Shown here piece after piece: positions 1 through 7,643 of a stretch of DNA of 40,449 nt. The notes beneath the pieces were generated by a model. That model was not told the origin of the DNA and searched no databases. It was given only the letters and a program-made list of their open reading frames with translations. The stretch is from Treponema sp. Lineage in GTDB: Bacteria > Spirochaetota > Spirochaetia > Treponematales > Breznakiellaceae. Positions within the stretch are counted from its first letter, which is position 1, and every line of letters begins with the position of its first letter. Both the position numbers and the translations under genes were made by a program. The stretch spans positions 1 to 40,449 of the forward strand of contig JAISAQ010000027.1 in the NCBI GenBank assembly GCA_031266775.1. The letters run 5' to 3'.

Positions 1-375
1 GTATGAGGACTTCAGTTTCTCGAAACGGACCAGCAGTTTCCGAAAACGGTTTATCCATGAATGCGAAACTTCCACTATCCAGCGCCGGGCCCGGTATCCG
101 GGATTATGTGTTTTCTCTGCCCGTTCCTCATGGCGGCCTTTGATTTTTGGAATGAAACCCCGCAATACCACCACTTCCAGGGCCGGCTCGCCGGTGTACC
201 CTTTATCAAGGCACAAATGCTGGGGATAGCTGAATATATCAGGCCGTTCAATGATGACGGCATCCAACAGGGTTTCAAGCTGGGATACGTCGTGCCGGTT
301 AGCCCCGGTTACCACCAGGGACAGCGGTACTCCTTCGCCGTCTACGAGCATATGGCGTTTGCTGCCATTTTTTTC
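1..375 (-). CDS. IS5-family transposase, C-terminal frame (orfB), incomplete at window edge
   Basis: Reading the minus strand from 375 in the frame that places GAA AAA AAT over the A7 run gives an open frame to base 1 without a stop. It contains the second catalytic aspartate in CLDKGYTGEP and the glutamate in RRWIVEVSHSW, followed by INRFRKLLVRFEK, which is the normal end of an IS5 DDE transposase. The frame differs from orfA by +1 (equivalently -2). A -1 shift would meet a stop codon within about a dozen codons. The protein should end within a few residues beyond the left window edge. Confidence 0.8.
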
Positions 376-775
376 CCCGGTCGGTGGGATTCCTTCCCAC
401 CGCTTCCAGAGCCAGGGGCGCCTTGGTCATACACCCGTCGGCGCTTAACCAGGTCCAGTTGATGCCTGCTACTTCATTATAGGCGCGCAGGCCCGCAACC
501 CAGAGGGCTTCAAAGAATCCCTGTTCGCACCAAAAACGAAAATACCGGTGTATGGCACTTGCCGCCCCGAACTCCTTCGGAAGCGCTTTCCATTGTATTC
601 CGGTACGCAGAACGTAAAAGATTGCTTCAAGCACTTTCCGGGAGGCTAGGGGAGGTCGTCCCCCGCCTGGTTTCCGCTGGTATTCCTTGCTTTGGTCCCG
701 TGTTTTCCGGGGAAGTAACGGTTCCGCCTTTTTCCAAAAGGCGTCTGTTATCTCCCATGACTTTTTCTGTTTCAT
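299..775 (-). CDS. IS5-family transposase, N-terminal frame (orfA)
   Basis: This is the first half of a cut-and-paste transposase. It starts with an ATG at 775 behind a strong ribosome-binding site (GAAAGGAGGGGAAC). The DUF4096-like N-terminal region carries the usual run of a zero-frame IS427-like orfA (PLLPRKTRD, GRPPL, YVLRTGIQWKALP, WCEQGFFE) and reaches the first catalytic aspartate in SADGCMTKAP. After GRNPTDRGKK the frame runs into unrelated sequence and stops at 299. The family sequence continues in another frame from the A7 run at 368-374, so this is either a programmed frameshift or a mutation. Confidence 0.85.
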   Translation of the reverse strand: MKQKKSWEITDAFWKKAEPLLPRKTRDQSKEYQRKPGGGRPPLASRKVLEAIFYVLRTGIQWKALPKEFGAASAIHRYFRFWCEQGFFEALWVAGLRAYNEVAGINWTWLSADGCMTKAPLALEAVGRNPTDRGKKWQQTPYARRRRRSTAVPGGNRG

Positions 776-957
776 GTTCCCCTCCTTTCTTTTTATCGGA
801 AGATTCCTTCTGCCTATTTAGGGATAGGTTCTAAGTATGATTTTCCTGTTTGTCAAGAAAAAACGATATAAAAAATATAAATCTTACCGTATGTACTCTG
901 GTACAAAATGGGAACACATGCAAAAAACTCAGGAAAACCGGCTGCGGAGAGTTGTTT

Positions 958-997
958 CCGTACTACGCCGGCGATTGGCTTTGCCGGCATAGTACGG
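958..997 (-). terminator. strong stem-loop directly after the alcohol dehydrogenase stop
   Basis: CCGTACTA (958-965) pairs with TAGTACGG (990-997), and GCCGGC (967-972) pairs with GCCGGC (983-988), with one mismatch between them and a 10-base loop. It begins one base past the dehydrogenase stop codon. There is no clear T-run on the minus strand, so it may end or stabilise the transcript without being a classical intrinsic terminator. Confidence 0.5.
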
Positions 998-998
998 A

Positions 999-2177
999 TT
1001 ATTTTGCAAGCCTGTATATTTCAAGCACGTCTTTCCAGTAAAGCTTTTTAAGCCCTCCCAGGGGGTTTTCGCTGCCAAAGGCGTCTTTGGTTGCTTTTCT
1101 GGCCATGACTTCGAGTTTACTTTCGTCTATGCCGAGTTCCCCGAGCGTGGACGGAAGCCCTATTTCCCGGAAGAATTTGCCCAGCCTGTCAATGCCTTCC
1201 AGTACAATCGCGCCGGGGTCCCGGTAACTGCCGTTTACTCCCATGATATTGACCGCGAACTGTACAAACATGTTGACATTGGTTTTGTAGACATATCTCA
1301 TCCAGGCCGGAGTCAGAACGGCAAGCCCCGCCCCGTGCGCGACATCGTAAATGGCCGAAAGCTCATGTTCCATGCCGTGACAGGCCCAGTCCTGTTCCCT
1401 GCCCATGCCTACAAGCCCGTTGTGGGCCACCGTACCGGCAAAACCAATTTCGCACCAGGCGTCGTAATCTTTCGGGTTCCGGCAAACAAGAGGGGCGTTT
1501 TTGATAATCGTCCTTAATACCGTCTCACAGAGGCCATCGGTAAGATCCGTATGGGTAGTATTGGTAAAGTAACGCTCAAATACATGGCTCATCATGTCCG
1601 CTACGCCGTTAACAATCTGGTTTTTGGGAAGGGTGAAAAAAAGTTCGGGATTTACAATGCTGAAAACCGGGCGCAGACGGGGACTGCCGTAGCCGTACTT
1701 GAGCTGTTTTTCCTCGTTGGTAACGACCGTATCGCCGCTTGACTCGCTGCCTGCGGCTGGAATGGTCAGAACCGTCGCCACGGGAAGGGCCTTTTCGATG
1801 GCTTTGCCCTGCTCGTAAATGTCCCATACATCGCCGTCGTAATAAAACCCCATGGCAATGGCTTTCGCCGAATCAATCGCGCTGCCCCCGCCCACAGCCA
1901 GAATAAAATCGACTTTTTCCTTTTTGCAAAGGGCTATGCCATCATGAACCAGGGAAAGCCGGGGATTGGGCTTAACGCCTCCCAGTTCCACAAAATCAAT
2001 GCCGTTCTGTTTCAGGGACGCAACGACTTCGTCATAAAGCCCGCTTTTTTTGATGCTGCCGCTTCCGTAATGAAGCAGCACCTTTTTCGCCCGGCCTTTC
2101 AAAAGTTCACCCGCTTTCTTCTGGGTATCCTTTCCGAAAACAATCTCCGCGGGGGCATAGAAATCGAAATTTTCCAT
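999..2177 (-). CDS. iron-containing alcohol dehydrogenase (butanol dehydrogenase type)
   Basis: This is a 392-residue group III, metal-dependent alcohol dehydrogenase of the butanol dehydrogenase/YqhD kind, expected to reduce aldehydes to alcohols with NAD(P)H in the cytoplasm. It has the nucleotide-binding GGGSAIDSAKA at about 96-106. The metal ligands are D194 and H198 (VADMMSHVFERYF) and H267 and H281 (CHGMEHELSA, HGAGLAVLTP); the last two are 14 residues apart as in FucO. Length is normal for the family. The ATG at 2177 sits behind TTAGGAGAGTATT, a good ribosome-binding site. It stands alone between the insertion sequence and the M23 peptidase. The exact substrate cannot be read from sequence. 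Confidence 0.93.
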   Translation of the reverse strand: MENFDFYAPAEIVFGKDTQKKAGELLKGRAKKVLLHYGSGSIKKSGLYDEVVASLKQNGIDFVELGGVKPNPRLSLVHDGIALCKKEKVDFILAVGGGSAIDSAKAIAMGFYYDGDVWDIYEQGKAIEKALPVATVLTIPAAGSESSGDTVVTNEEKQLKYGYGSPRLRPVFSIVNPELFFTLPKNQIVNGVADMMSHVFERYFTNTTHTDLTDGLCETVLRTIIKNAPLVCRNPKDYDAWCEIGFAGTVAHNGLVGMGREQDWACHGMEHELSAIYDVAHGAGLAVLTPAWMRYVYKTNVNMFVQFAVNIMGVNGSYRDPGAIVLEGIDRLGKFFREIGLPSTLGELGIDESKLEVMARKATKDAFGSENPLGGLKKLYWKDVLEIYRLAK

Positions 2178-2247
2178 AATACTCTCCTAAAAAAACGTTG
2201 TATAAAATTCCGGGACAGGCCCGTATAATGCCGGAATTCGCCGCCGG

Positions 2248-3234
2248 CTATTTCAAAAGACTGCGGGGGTTCACCGTAACGCCGTTCTTGTAAACGGTAA
2301 AATGAAGATGAGGCCCCGTGCTAAGGCCCGTGCTTCCCACATCGCCTATGCGTTCTCCCGTATTTACAACGGCGCCGGCCCTGGTACGGATAACGCTCAT
2401 ATGAGCGTAAAGGGTGCGGTATCCGGCGTGGTGCGATAGTACTACATAATTACCGAACGAATTGTCCCAGCCGGCGGTGGTAACGCGGCCGGACATGGCG
2501 GCCCGTATGGGAGTCCCGGCGGGGGCGCCTATATCCATGCCCGAATGAAACTGCCGCAGGCCCGTAAAGGGGCTTTTCCGGTAACCATAGGGGGATGTTA
2601 TATAGCTCCGCACCGGCCAGATGAAAAGATCCCCGTTTATTTCCTGTAATTGATCCCATTCCATTTTGGCGCCGGGAATAAACAGCACCGTCCCCGGATG
2701 AACCGTATCCGAAAAGAGTTCGTTTACCGTTTTAATTGCCGCCGTTTCGGCCCTGAATTTTTCCGCGATACTCCCCAGAGTATCGCCTTTTTCCACCGTG
2801 TAGAGTATGCCGTCCTGATTGGGGATCCTCAATTCCATACCTATGGGAAGAAGCCGGGTATTCTTTATGTTGTTAAGGGATATGAGCGTATCGTTATTAA
2901 GGCCGAAACCCGGAGCAAGGTTGCCTATTATATCCCCCTGCTGAACCGTGTAGGAGGAATACAGCAGCATGCGGGGACGGGAAAGGGACTCCGGTTCGGG
3001 AACCCCTGAATCAAGGCTGTCCGCCCCGCCGGTATTTTCAAGAGAAACGGGATACCCCATTCCGCCCATGCCGTTTTCGGCGTCCGTTTCGGCGGCGGCG
3101 TTCCGGAGAAAGTCCGGCCGGGGAAGCGGAAAAACAGCCAGGAAACCGGCTGTCAGCGCGGCGCAAACTATCAGCCTGAGAAAAACGCAACAGCGGGATT
3201 TCAGATCAATCTGCACCGGACGGCTCCAAAGCAT
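2248..3234 (-). CDS. exported LysM/M23 peptidoglycan endopeptidase
   Basis: This 328-residue envelope protein should cut or regulate cutting of peptidoglycan cross-links in the periplasm. Residues 15-36 form a hydrophobic signal segment. Two LysM domains follow, at about 94-137 (YTVQQGD) and 144-187 (YTVEKGDTLGSIAEKF), the second ending in LFIPG. The C-terminal M23 domain (about 205-326) keeps the zinc ligands H230 and D234 (HSGMDIG) and H311 (HLHF), plus H278 (YAHMS) and H309, so it should be an active LytM-type enzyme. No Shine-Dalgarno sequence is visible before the ATG at 3234; the 18-nt repeat at 3238-3255 occupies that position. A good promoter lies about 100 bases upstream. Confidence 0.93.
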   Translation of the reverse strand: MLWSRPVQIDLKSRCCVFLRLIVCAALTAGFLAVFPLPRPDFLRNAAAETDAENGMGGMGYPVSLENTGGADSLDSGVPEPESLSRPRMLLYSSYTVQQGDIIGNLAPGFGLNNDTLISLNNIKNTRLLPIGMELRIPNQDGILYTVEKGDTLGSIAEKFRAETAAIKTVNELFSDTVHPGTVLFIPGAKMEWDQLQEINGDLFIWPVRSYITSPYGYRKSPFTGLRQFHSGMDIGAPAGTPIRAAMSGRVTTAGWDNSFGNYVVLSHHAGYRTLYAHMSVIRTRAGAVVNTGERIGDVGSTGLSTGPHLHFTVYKNGVTVNPRSLLK

Positions 3235-3237
3235 TGG

Positions 3238-3255
3238 ACTTGTTTAGTAACCCGG
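3238..3255 (-). repeat. 18-nt repeat, copy A (matches 13777-13794)
   Basis: On the minus strand this reads CCGGGTTACTAAACAAGT, identical to plus strand 13777-13794. Here it lies three bases before the start codon of the M23 peptidase; the other copy lies upstream of the MATE gene in the same orientation relative to the gene it precedes. Confidence 0.6.
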
Positions 3256-3337
3256 ACCAATGTTCTTTATCGGCATTTTTACACGAAAGACAAACTGTCA
3301 AGACAGTTCCAAAATATCAGATTTTAGAACCAATTTT

Positions 3338-3366
3338 ATTGTACACGTCTTTTTTTGTTTTGGCAA
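3338..3366 (-). promoter_or_regulatory. sigma-70-type promoter for the M23 peptidase
   Basis: On the minus strand TTGCCA (3366-3361) and TACAAT (3343-3338) are separated by exactly 17 bases. Transcription would start near 3331, giving a leader of about 100 bases that contains a small palindrome (AACTGTC, two bases, GACAGTT). Confidence 0.5.
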
Positions 3367-3413
3367 TAACACGCTGGCAGTTTGTTGCGCCTTGCGCTAT
3401 GTACAACAGGCTC

Positions 3414-4010
3414 CTAGGGGATGTCCTTTTTGTCGAGGAGAAGCAGCAGATCCCGTATTTCCGCCGCCTTTTCGTATTCTTCCGCCGCAACGGCCTTGTC
3501 CAGTTCGGCAAGAAGCTCTTCCCGTTTCGATGCGGCGGAATGTTCGCCGCGCAGCTCAATGGAAGCCGCCGCTTCTTCTATTTCGTCAATAACCATATCA
3601 ACGGGAATTCCGGCCTCTTCCACTACCCTGCGGGAAACATAGACGGGGCATTTTTTACGCACCGCAAGGGCAAAGGCATCGGAAGGGCGGGAATCAAGGA
3701 CAAGGGGTTCCCTGCCGGTATATTCACCGCCGGAAAGAACAAGCCGGGCGTGGAACGTATCGTTTTTGATTTCGTGGATCTCTACCCGTTTAAGTTCCAG
3801 GCCGACCCGCTTTACCAGGCTCAAAAAAAGATCCGGCGTCAGGGGCCGTTTAACCGGCACTTCACCGCCGCCGATGAGTATGTACTGGGTTTCAAGGGGG
3901 CCGATGAATATGGGAACGGCGACATCCAGTCCAAGAGGCCGGACGAGTACCGCATTTCCCTGTTCGGTCCGCGCGATAGTCCAGATTTCAGCCTTCATCA
4001 TGTCGTTCAT
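3414..4010 (-). CDS. DUF151 bifunctional-nuclease-family protein with C-terminal UVR motif
   Basis: The product has 198 residues. The first two thirds match the DUF151 (bifunctional nuclease, BFN) fold, with the marks VPIFIGPLE near the start and the conserved LDSRPSDAFALAVR. The last 35 residues (SKREELLAELDKAV..EYEKAAEIRD) form a UVR/UvrB-C-type helical hairpin. In other bacteria this DUF151-UVR combination is of uncertain function, and nuclease activity is known only for a few DUF151 proteins. The open frame extends to 4100, but the start at 4010 (MNDMMKAEIW) has a good ribosome-binding site (TAGGAAAGGCC) and begins where the family begins. It lies 70 bases downstream of the polyprenyl synthase and probably shares its transcript. 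Confidence 0.85.
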   Translation of the reverse strand: MNDMMKAEIWTIARTEQGNAVLVRPLGLDVAVPIFIGPLETQYILIGGGEVPVKRPLTPDLFLSLVKRVGLELKRVEIHEIKNDTFHARLVLSGGEYTGREPLVLDSRPSDAFALAVRKKCPVYVSRRVVEEAGIPVDMVIDEIEEAAASIELRGEHSAASKREELLAELDKAVAAEEYEKAAEIRDLLLLLDKKDIP

Positions 4011-4080
4011 GGCCTTTCCTATTGTAACCCGAAAGCCGCCGTCTTTTCCATGTGTTCTTAACCGGTTTCGCGGAACAGGC

Positions 4081-5169
4081 TCAGCTGATAAGGCCGGCAA
4101 GGCCGCCGAGCAGCGTTCTGCCCGGTTCCCGTAAAAGCTCCCCGGCCACAGTTCCCGCGGAAAAAACTTCCGCGCTTTCTTTGATAAGGGAAAGTCCCTT
4201 TTCCTCCGCCTCTTTCAGAACGCCGGCGGCGTCAAGCTCCTCAATAAACACCCCGGCCAGGGGAATTCCCGGCCCGTCCCTGCGGGCGGCGGCAAAGCAC
4301 TCCGCGGCAAATTTCAGGCGATCCGGCCTTCTGTGCAGGTACAGAAGCACGGGAAGACTCTTTTTTCCCTCGGCAATATCGTCGCCCCGCTCCTTGCCGG
4401 GAATTCCGGTTGTAAGGTTTTTTACATCGTCAAGGATCTGAAACCCAACGCCAAGTTTCTCCGCAGCGCCTCCCAGAATATCCGCGGCCGTCTTCCGCGC
4501 GGCGTCAGCGGGAAACGAAACCGCGTACACCCCCAAAACCGCCGCCAGCCGGGCAAGGCAGCCGGTCTTGAGGGCGCACATGGTGTAATATTCGTCAATG
4601 CCGGGAAGCGAGGAAAAGTCCTGGTGCCAATGTATGTCCATGGCCTGCCCCAGATGCAGTTTCCGCATATATTCCCCCCAGACGGCAAAAACACGGCCGG
4701 CGCGGCCGGAAACGGAGGAATTGTCACCGGCATCCGTTCTTTCCACCCATTCATCTATACAGGCAAGGGGAAGAAAATAGAGAAAAGAGCCGCTGTTTAT
4801 TCCCCGATCGGTTCCGTAAAGCAGATGCACCGCGGGTTTTCCCCTTCTTTCGCCGGAATTGTCTTCGATATCATCGTGAACAAGGCTTGCCGTATGGCAG
4901 AATTCCACCAGGGGAACAAGGGGCACGGCCCCGTCCCCTCCGCCGAGGCTTTCACAGACAAGGGTCATAAGAAGCGGCCGCCAGCGTTTGCCCCCCCGCT
5001 TCAGAAGATCCCTTCCCGGTTCCAAAAGGGAACGGGCCAGCGCCGGATCAACGCTTTTGGGAAGCCCCGGAAAGATACGATCTATCCAGGCGGATTCCGG
5101 CCCGGCCGGCAGCCATTTTTCAAGTTCATCTTCTATCTTTTTCAGTCTTTGGATATACTGATCATTCAT
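4081..5169 (-). CDS. polyprenyl diphosphate synthase (trans-isoprenyl transferase)
   Basis: This enzyme condenses isopentenyl diphosphate onto allylic diphosphates in isoprenoid synthesis. The 362-residue product carries the GGKRWRP substrate-binding motif (59-65), the first aspartate-rich motif DDIED (99-103) and the second, LDDVKN (246-251), so the catalytic core is intact. Chain length of the product cannot be fixed from sequence. The reading frame extends upstream to 5694, but that part is antisense to the divergent exported-protein gene; the start at 5169 (MNDQYIQRLKK) matches where the conserved protein begins. No strong ribosome-binding site is seen. Only 30 bases separate it from the divergent start at 5200, so the promoters must overlap the coding ends. 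Confidence 0.9.
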   Translation of the reverse strand: MNDQYIQRLKKIEDELEKWLPAGPESAWIDRIFPGLPKSVDPALARSLLEPGRDLLKRGGKRWRPLLMTLVCESLGGGDGAVPLVPLVEFCHTASLVHDDIEDNSGERRGKPAVHLLYGTDRGINSGSFLYFLPLACIDEWVERTDAGDNSSVSGRAGRVFAVWGEYMRKLHLGQAMDIHWHQDFSSLPGIDEYYTMCALKTGCLARLAAVLGVYAVSFPADAARKTAADILGGAAEKLGVGFQILDDVKNLTTGIPGKERGDDIAEGKKSLPVLLYLHRRPDRLKFAAECFAAARRDGPGIPLAGVFIEELDAAGVLKEAEEKGLSLIKESAEVFSAGTVAGELLREPGRTLLGGLAGLIS

Positions 5170-5199
5170 ACATGTCCATACTATACGGAGAGGGAAAAA

Positions 5200-6171
5200 A
5201 TGGGAAGTAAAACGGGAAAAACAATCGCCGTAATCGCGGCGATAATGATGTTTTCGGGACGGTTTCTTTTCGCCCAGAATATACAGGATGATGAAATTGC
5301 CGGAGTGATGGCCGGGCTTTTTTACGCATTTGAACGTGCGGAAGACAGTGACGAAGACGGCAAAAACGTGGGCGCTTCCGTCACGTGGGAGACACGGCAC
5401 GGCCAGAAGGATCTGCTGCGGCTTTCGTTTGACAATTTCCGCTTTTATGTCGCGGAAGAAACTCCCGGTTCCGGCTCTGCGCCCAATAAGCGCATACTGA
5501 CCCTGAACGGGAATCTGGGGCTTGACGATTATCTTGACGGCAGAATATCGGTCGGCGGCGGTATGGCGGTATCTTCCATTTTTTTCCGTAATTATGATCC
5601 GTACCAGGGGGAGAACGGGGGAGAAGTCACGGTCAATAACCGCCCCTACGGCAACGAAGACTTCAAGAAAATTGTGGAACAGGCCGAAAATCATGTTTCG
5701 GAAGACCGGATCATTGACGCCGAAAGGGAAATCGTCATGCTTTTTGTTTCCGTTCTCATGGCCGTGGAAGAAAGCGACCTGGACGAACAGATGGGTTCCC
5801 CAGGCAGCCCCCCGGCCATTCCTCCGGGTCTGCGGGCATCCAATTCCGAAGGGACTTTTTCGGCCGTTACCCGCGACGGCAGCATTGATCTGGGTTACAG
5901 GGGTTACACCCCACAGATGTTTTCAGACTATTTTATGTCTCCCGTCCTTGACGGGGAGATCGCCATGAAGTATGAAATACGCGGCACTTCGATGGACGCC
6001 GTTATTTTCGACGGCGGCGTACGTGTGCGGGGAATGACCTTTGTTTCATCCCTGCGCTTTGACTCGTGCAGGATGGATGAAGAAAATGAAAGCGCGTCGG
6101 GCAGCATTACCGTTGACGGGAAGAGCTCGTCCTTCCGGGATTTGCTTGCCGCCGGAAGGGTTCTGTTTTAG
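5200..6171 (+). CDS. exported protein of unknown function
   Basis: The product has 323 residues with a clear signal peptide (positive MGSKTGK, hydrophobic IAVIAAIMMFSG, cleavage near FAQ at about 25). The mature part is rich in acidic and beta-type segments, with no motif I recognise. It reads like a small envelope or outer-membrane-associated protein of the kind common in treponemes. The start at 5200 has a good ribosome-binding site (GGAGAGGGAAAA); the longer open frame upstream is antisense to the polyprenyl synthase. It ends five bases before rlmE and is probably co-transcribed with it. Confidence 0.75.
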   Translation: MGSKTGKTIAVIAAIMMFSGRFLFAQNIQDDEIAGVMAGLFYAFERAEDSDEDGKNVGASVTWETRHGQKDLLRLSFDNFRFYVAEETPGSGSAPNKRILTLNGNLGLDDYLDGRISVGGGMAVSSIFFRNYDPYQGENGGEVTVNNRPYGNEDFKKIVEQAENHVSEDRIIDAEREIVMLFVSVLMAVEESDLDEQMGSPGSPPAIPPGLRASNSEGTFSAVTRDGSIDLGYRGYTPQMFSDYFMSPVLDGEIAMKYEIRGTSMDAVIFDGGVRVRGMTFVSSLRFDSCRMDEENESASGSITVDGKSSSFRDLLAAGRVLF

Positions 6172-6176
6172 AACGC

Positions 6177-6851
6177 ATGGCGCGTTACGAAAGGCCGGAT
6201 TACTGGACGCTTAGGGCAAAAAAGGAAGGATACCCCGCCCGTTCCGTGTACAAGCTGAAGGAGGCCGATGAAAAATTCGGCCTCTTAAAGCCGGGCGGCG
6301 GCGTTTTCCGCGTTCTGGATCTGGGGGCCGCTCCGGGAAGCTGGAGCCTCTATGTTCTCCGTACACTTGCGTCCCGCTTTCAAAACGGCAGGGCCTTTCT
6401 TGCCGCCGCGGACCTTGCCCCCCTGTCCCGTGAATACGGTAACCGCGAATACGACGGCCGTGAACATGGCGGCCGTATTCACGGCAGGGATCTTTTTGAA
6501 GGGGACCATTTCTTTTTCATGCAGGGGGACATAACAAGCCGGGCTGTCCGGGACGCGCTTGTATCACGGGGGCCCTACAATCTTGTGATAAGCGACGCCG
6601 CGCCCGCCACTACGGGGAACCGTTCCGTGGATACCTTCCGTTCTTTGGAACTGGCCGGAACCGCCGCGGACTACGCCGCCTCCTCTTTATGTCCGGGCGG
6701 AAGCCTCTTCGTCAAGGTCTTTCAGGGAGGGGACGCCCCCGCTCTTCTTAAAAAAATACGGGAACAATTTACGGCGGGAAAAAGTTTTAAGCCCGCCTCC
6801 TGCCGCAGCGAATCATTTGAAACGTATTATCTGGGACTGGGGAAAAAATAG
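6177..6851 (+). CDS. rlmE: 23S rRNA 2'-O-ribose methyltransferase (RrmJ/FtsJ)
   Basis: It methylates the 2'-OH of a uridine in the A-loop of 23S rRNA using S-adenosylmethionine, late in 50S assembly. The 224-residue protein has the SAM-binding VLDLGAAPGSW (46-56) and the K-D-K-E catalytic tetrad: K26, D140 (ISDAAP), K180 (FVKVFQG) and E215 (SFETYYLG). Residues 85-104 are an insertion of four imperfect five-residue units (REYGN, REYDG, REHGG, RIHGR), encoded by a 15-bp tandem repeat between the second strand and the FFFMQGD strand; E. coli RrmJ lacks it. The gene starts five bases after the preceding stop and overlaps the convergent ADP-ribosylglycohydrolase by 39 bases. Confidence 0.93.
   Translation: MARYERPDYWTLRAKKEGYPARSVYKLKEADEKFGLLKPGGGVFRVLDLGAAPGSWSLYVLRTLASRFQNGRAFLAAADLAPLSREYGNREYDGREHGGRIHGRDLFEGDHFFFMQGDITSRAVRDALVSRGPYNLVISDAAPATTGNRSVDTFRSLELAGTAADYAASSLCPGGSLFVKVFQGGDAPALLKKIREQFTAGKSFKPASCRSESFETYYLGLGKK
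6429..6488 (+). repeat. four in-frame 15-bp tandem units inside rlmE
   Basis: Units begin at 6429, 6444, 6459 and 6474 with consensus CGTGAATACGGCGGC and encode R-E/I-Y/H-G/D-x. Divergence increases toward the last unit. The phase keeps the methyltransferase frame open. Confidence 0.8.
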
Positions 6852-7622
6852 GTACTTCCCGCAAAACGCTTTGATAACCCGTTTCATGGAAAAGGGAATG
6901 CGGTTATCGGCAAAGTCGATGAGTTCCCGCGGGATTGTTTTGTAAAACGCCTCGGCGATACCTCCGGCGATACAGGCCAGGGTATCGGTATCGCCGCCCA
7001 GCGAAATGGACAATTGTATGCAACTGGTAAAATCACCGCTTTCCAGAAAACAGATAATCGCTTCGGGGACTGTTCCCTGACAGCTTTCATTAAACCGATA
7101 GCCCGGCCTGATAGCGTTTACCGTCCGGTTCAAATCATAAGCAAAATTTTTGGTGATAAATTCTTTTATTTCCGCCTTGGCAGAACCGGTCCGGGCCAGG
7201 AAGATCGCCGCCGCCGCTGCCTGTGCTCCTTTTATCCCTTCAGGATGATTGTGGGTTACCTCCGCGGATTTTTTCGCGTTGGCAATGGTGTCTTCCATCG
7301 TGTTATATGCCCAGCCAACAGGACTTATACGCATCGCGGAACCATTGCCCCAACTGTTGTAAGGCCCCATGGTATCATCGGCAATCCACTGCCTGAATTT
7401 GCCGCCATACCCCGCCCCGCGAAACTTGTTCGCCCAGCCGCGGTAACACCGGGCATAATCACCGTCACCCAGAATCGCGTCCGCCGTGGCTACCGTCAGA
7501 ACCGTATCATCGGTATAATAACACGCGCCGTTACATAACTCAATTTGCTTCGGTCTGTCAGTTTTGCGGTTGTTGAATTCGTAAATCGAACCTAATATAT
7601 CGCCAAGAATCGCTCCGTACAT
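6813..7622 (-). CDS. ADP-ribosylglycohydrolase (DraG/ARH family)
   Basis: This 269-residue member of the ADP-ribosylglycohydrolase family removes ADP-ribose from a protein, nucleic acid or small-molecule acceptor. The metal-binding marks are all present: GAILGDILGS near the N-terminus, TDDT (37-40), GSAMRISPV (94-102), HNHPEG (124-129) and GGDTDT (209-214). The di-metal site therefore looks intact and the enzyme should be active. The ATG at 7622 has a strong ribosome-binding site (AAGGAGTTAGAT). It starts 21 bases after the AAA+ ATPase stop, so the two form an operon and this enzyme probably serves the same system. Its last 39 bases are antisense to the end of rlmE. Confidence 0.92.
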   Translation of the reverse strand: MYGAILGDILGSIYEFNNRKTDRPKQIELCNGACYYTDDTVLTVATADAILGDGDYARCYRGWANKFRGAGYGGKFRQWIADDTMGPYNSWGNGSAMRISPVGWAYNTMEDTIANAKKSAEVTHNHPEGIKGAQAAAAAIFLARTGSAKAEIKEFITKNFAYDLNRTVNAIRPGYRFNESCQGTVPEAIICFLESGDFTSCIQLSISLGGDTDTLACIAGGIAEAFYKTIPRELIDFADNRIPFSMKRVIKAFCGKYLFFPQSQIIRFK

Positions 7623-7643
7623 ATCTAACTCCTTGTAAGGGTT

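Larger units (their letters stand above)
1..832 (-). mobile_element. IS5-family insertion sequence, truncated by the window edge
   Basis: A transposase reading on the minus strand fills 1-775 and is still open at base 1, so the left end of the element lies outside the window. The protein has the DUF4096-type N-terminus plus DDE core of the IS5 family, in the arrangement with two overlapping frames typical of the IS427-like group. A likely outer end is the stretch 813-832 (minus strand AGAACCTATCCCTAAATAGG), just upstream of the transposase ribosome-binding site, but the partner inverted repeat cannot be seen, so the boundary is a guess. No target duplication can be checked. Confidence 0.85.

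Noticed and set aside
3373..3390. TGGCAG-N4-TTGC considered as a sigma-54 promoter
   Set aside because: Spacing is one base short of the -24/-12 consensus and it points into the end of a convergent gene.
4333..5199. Long upstream extension of the exported-protein frame (open from 4333)
   Set aside because: It is antisense to the polyprenyl synthase, whose motifs are intact; a signal peptide and ribosome-binding site place the real start at 5200.
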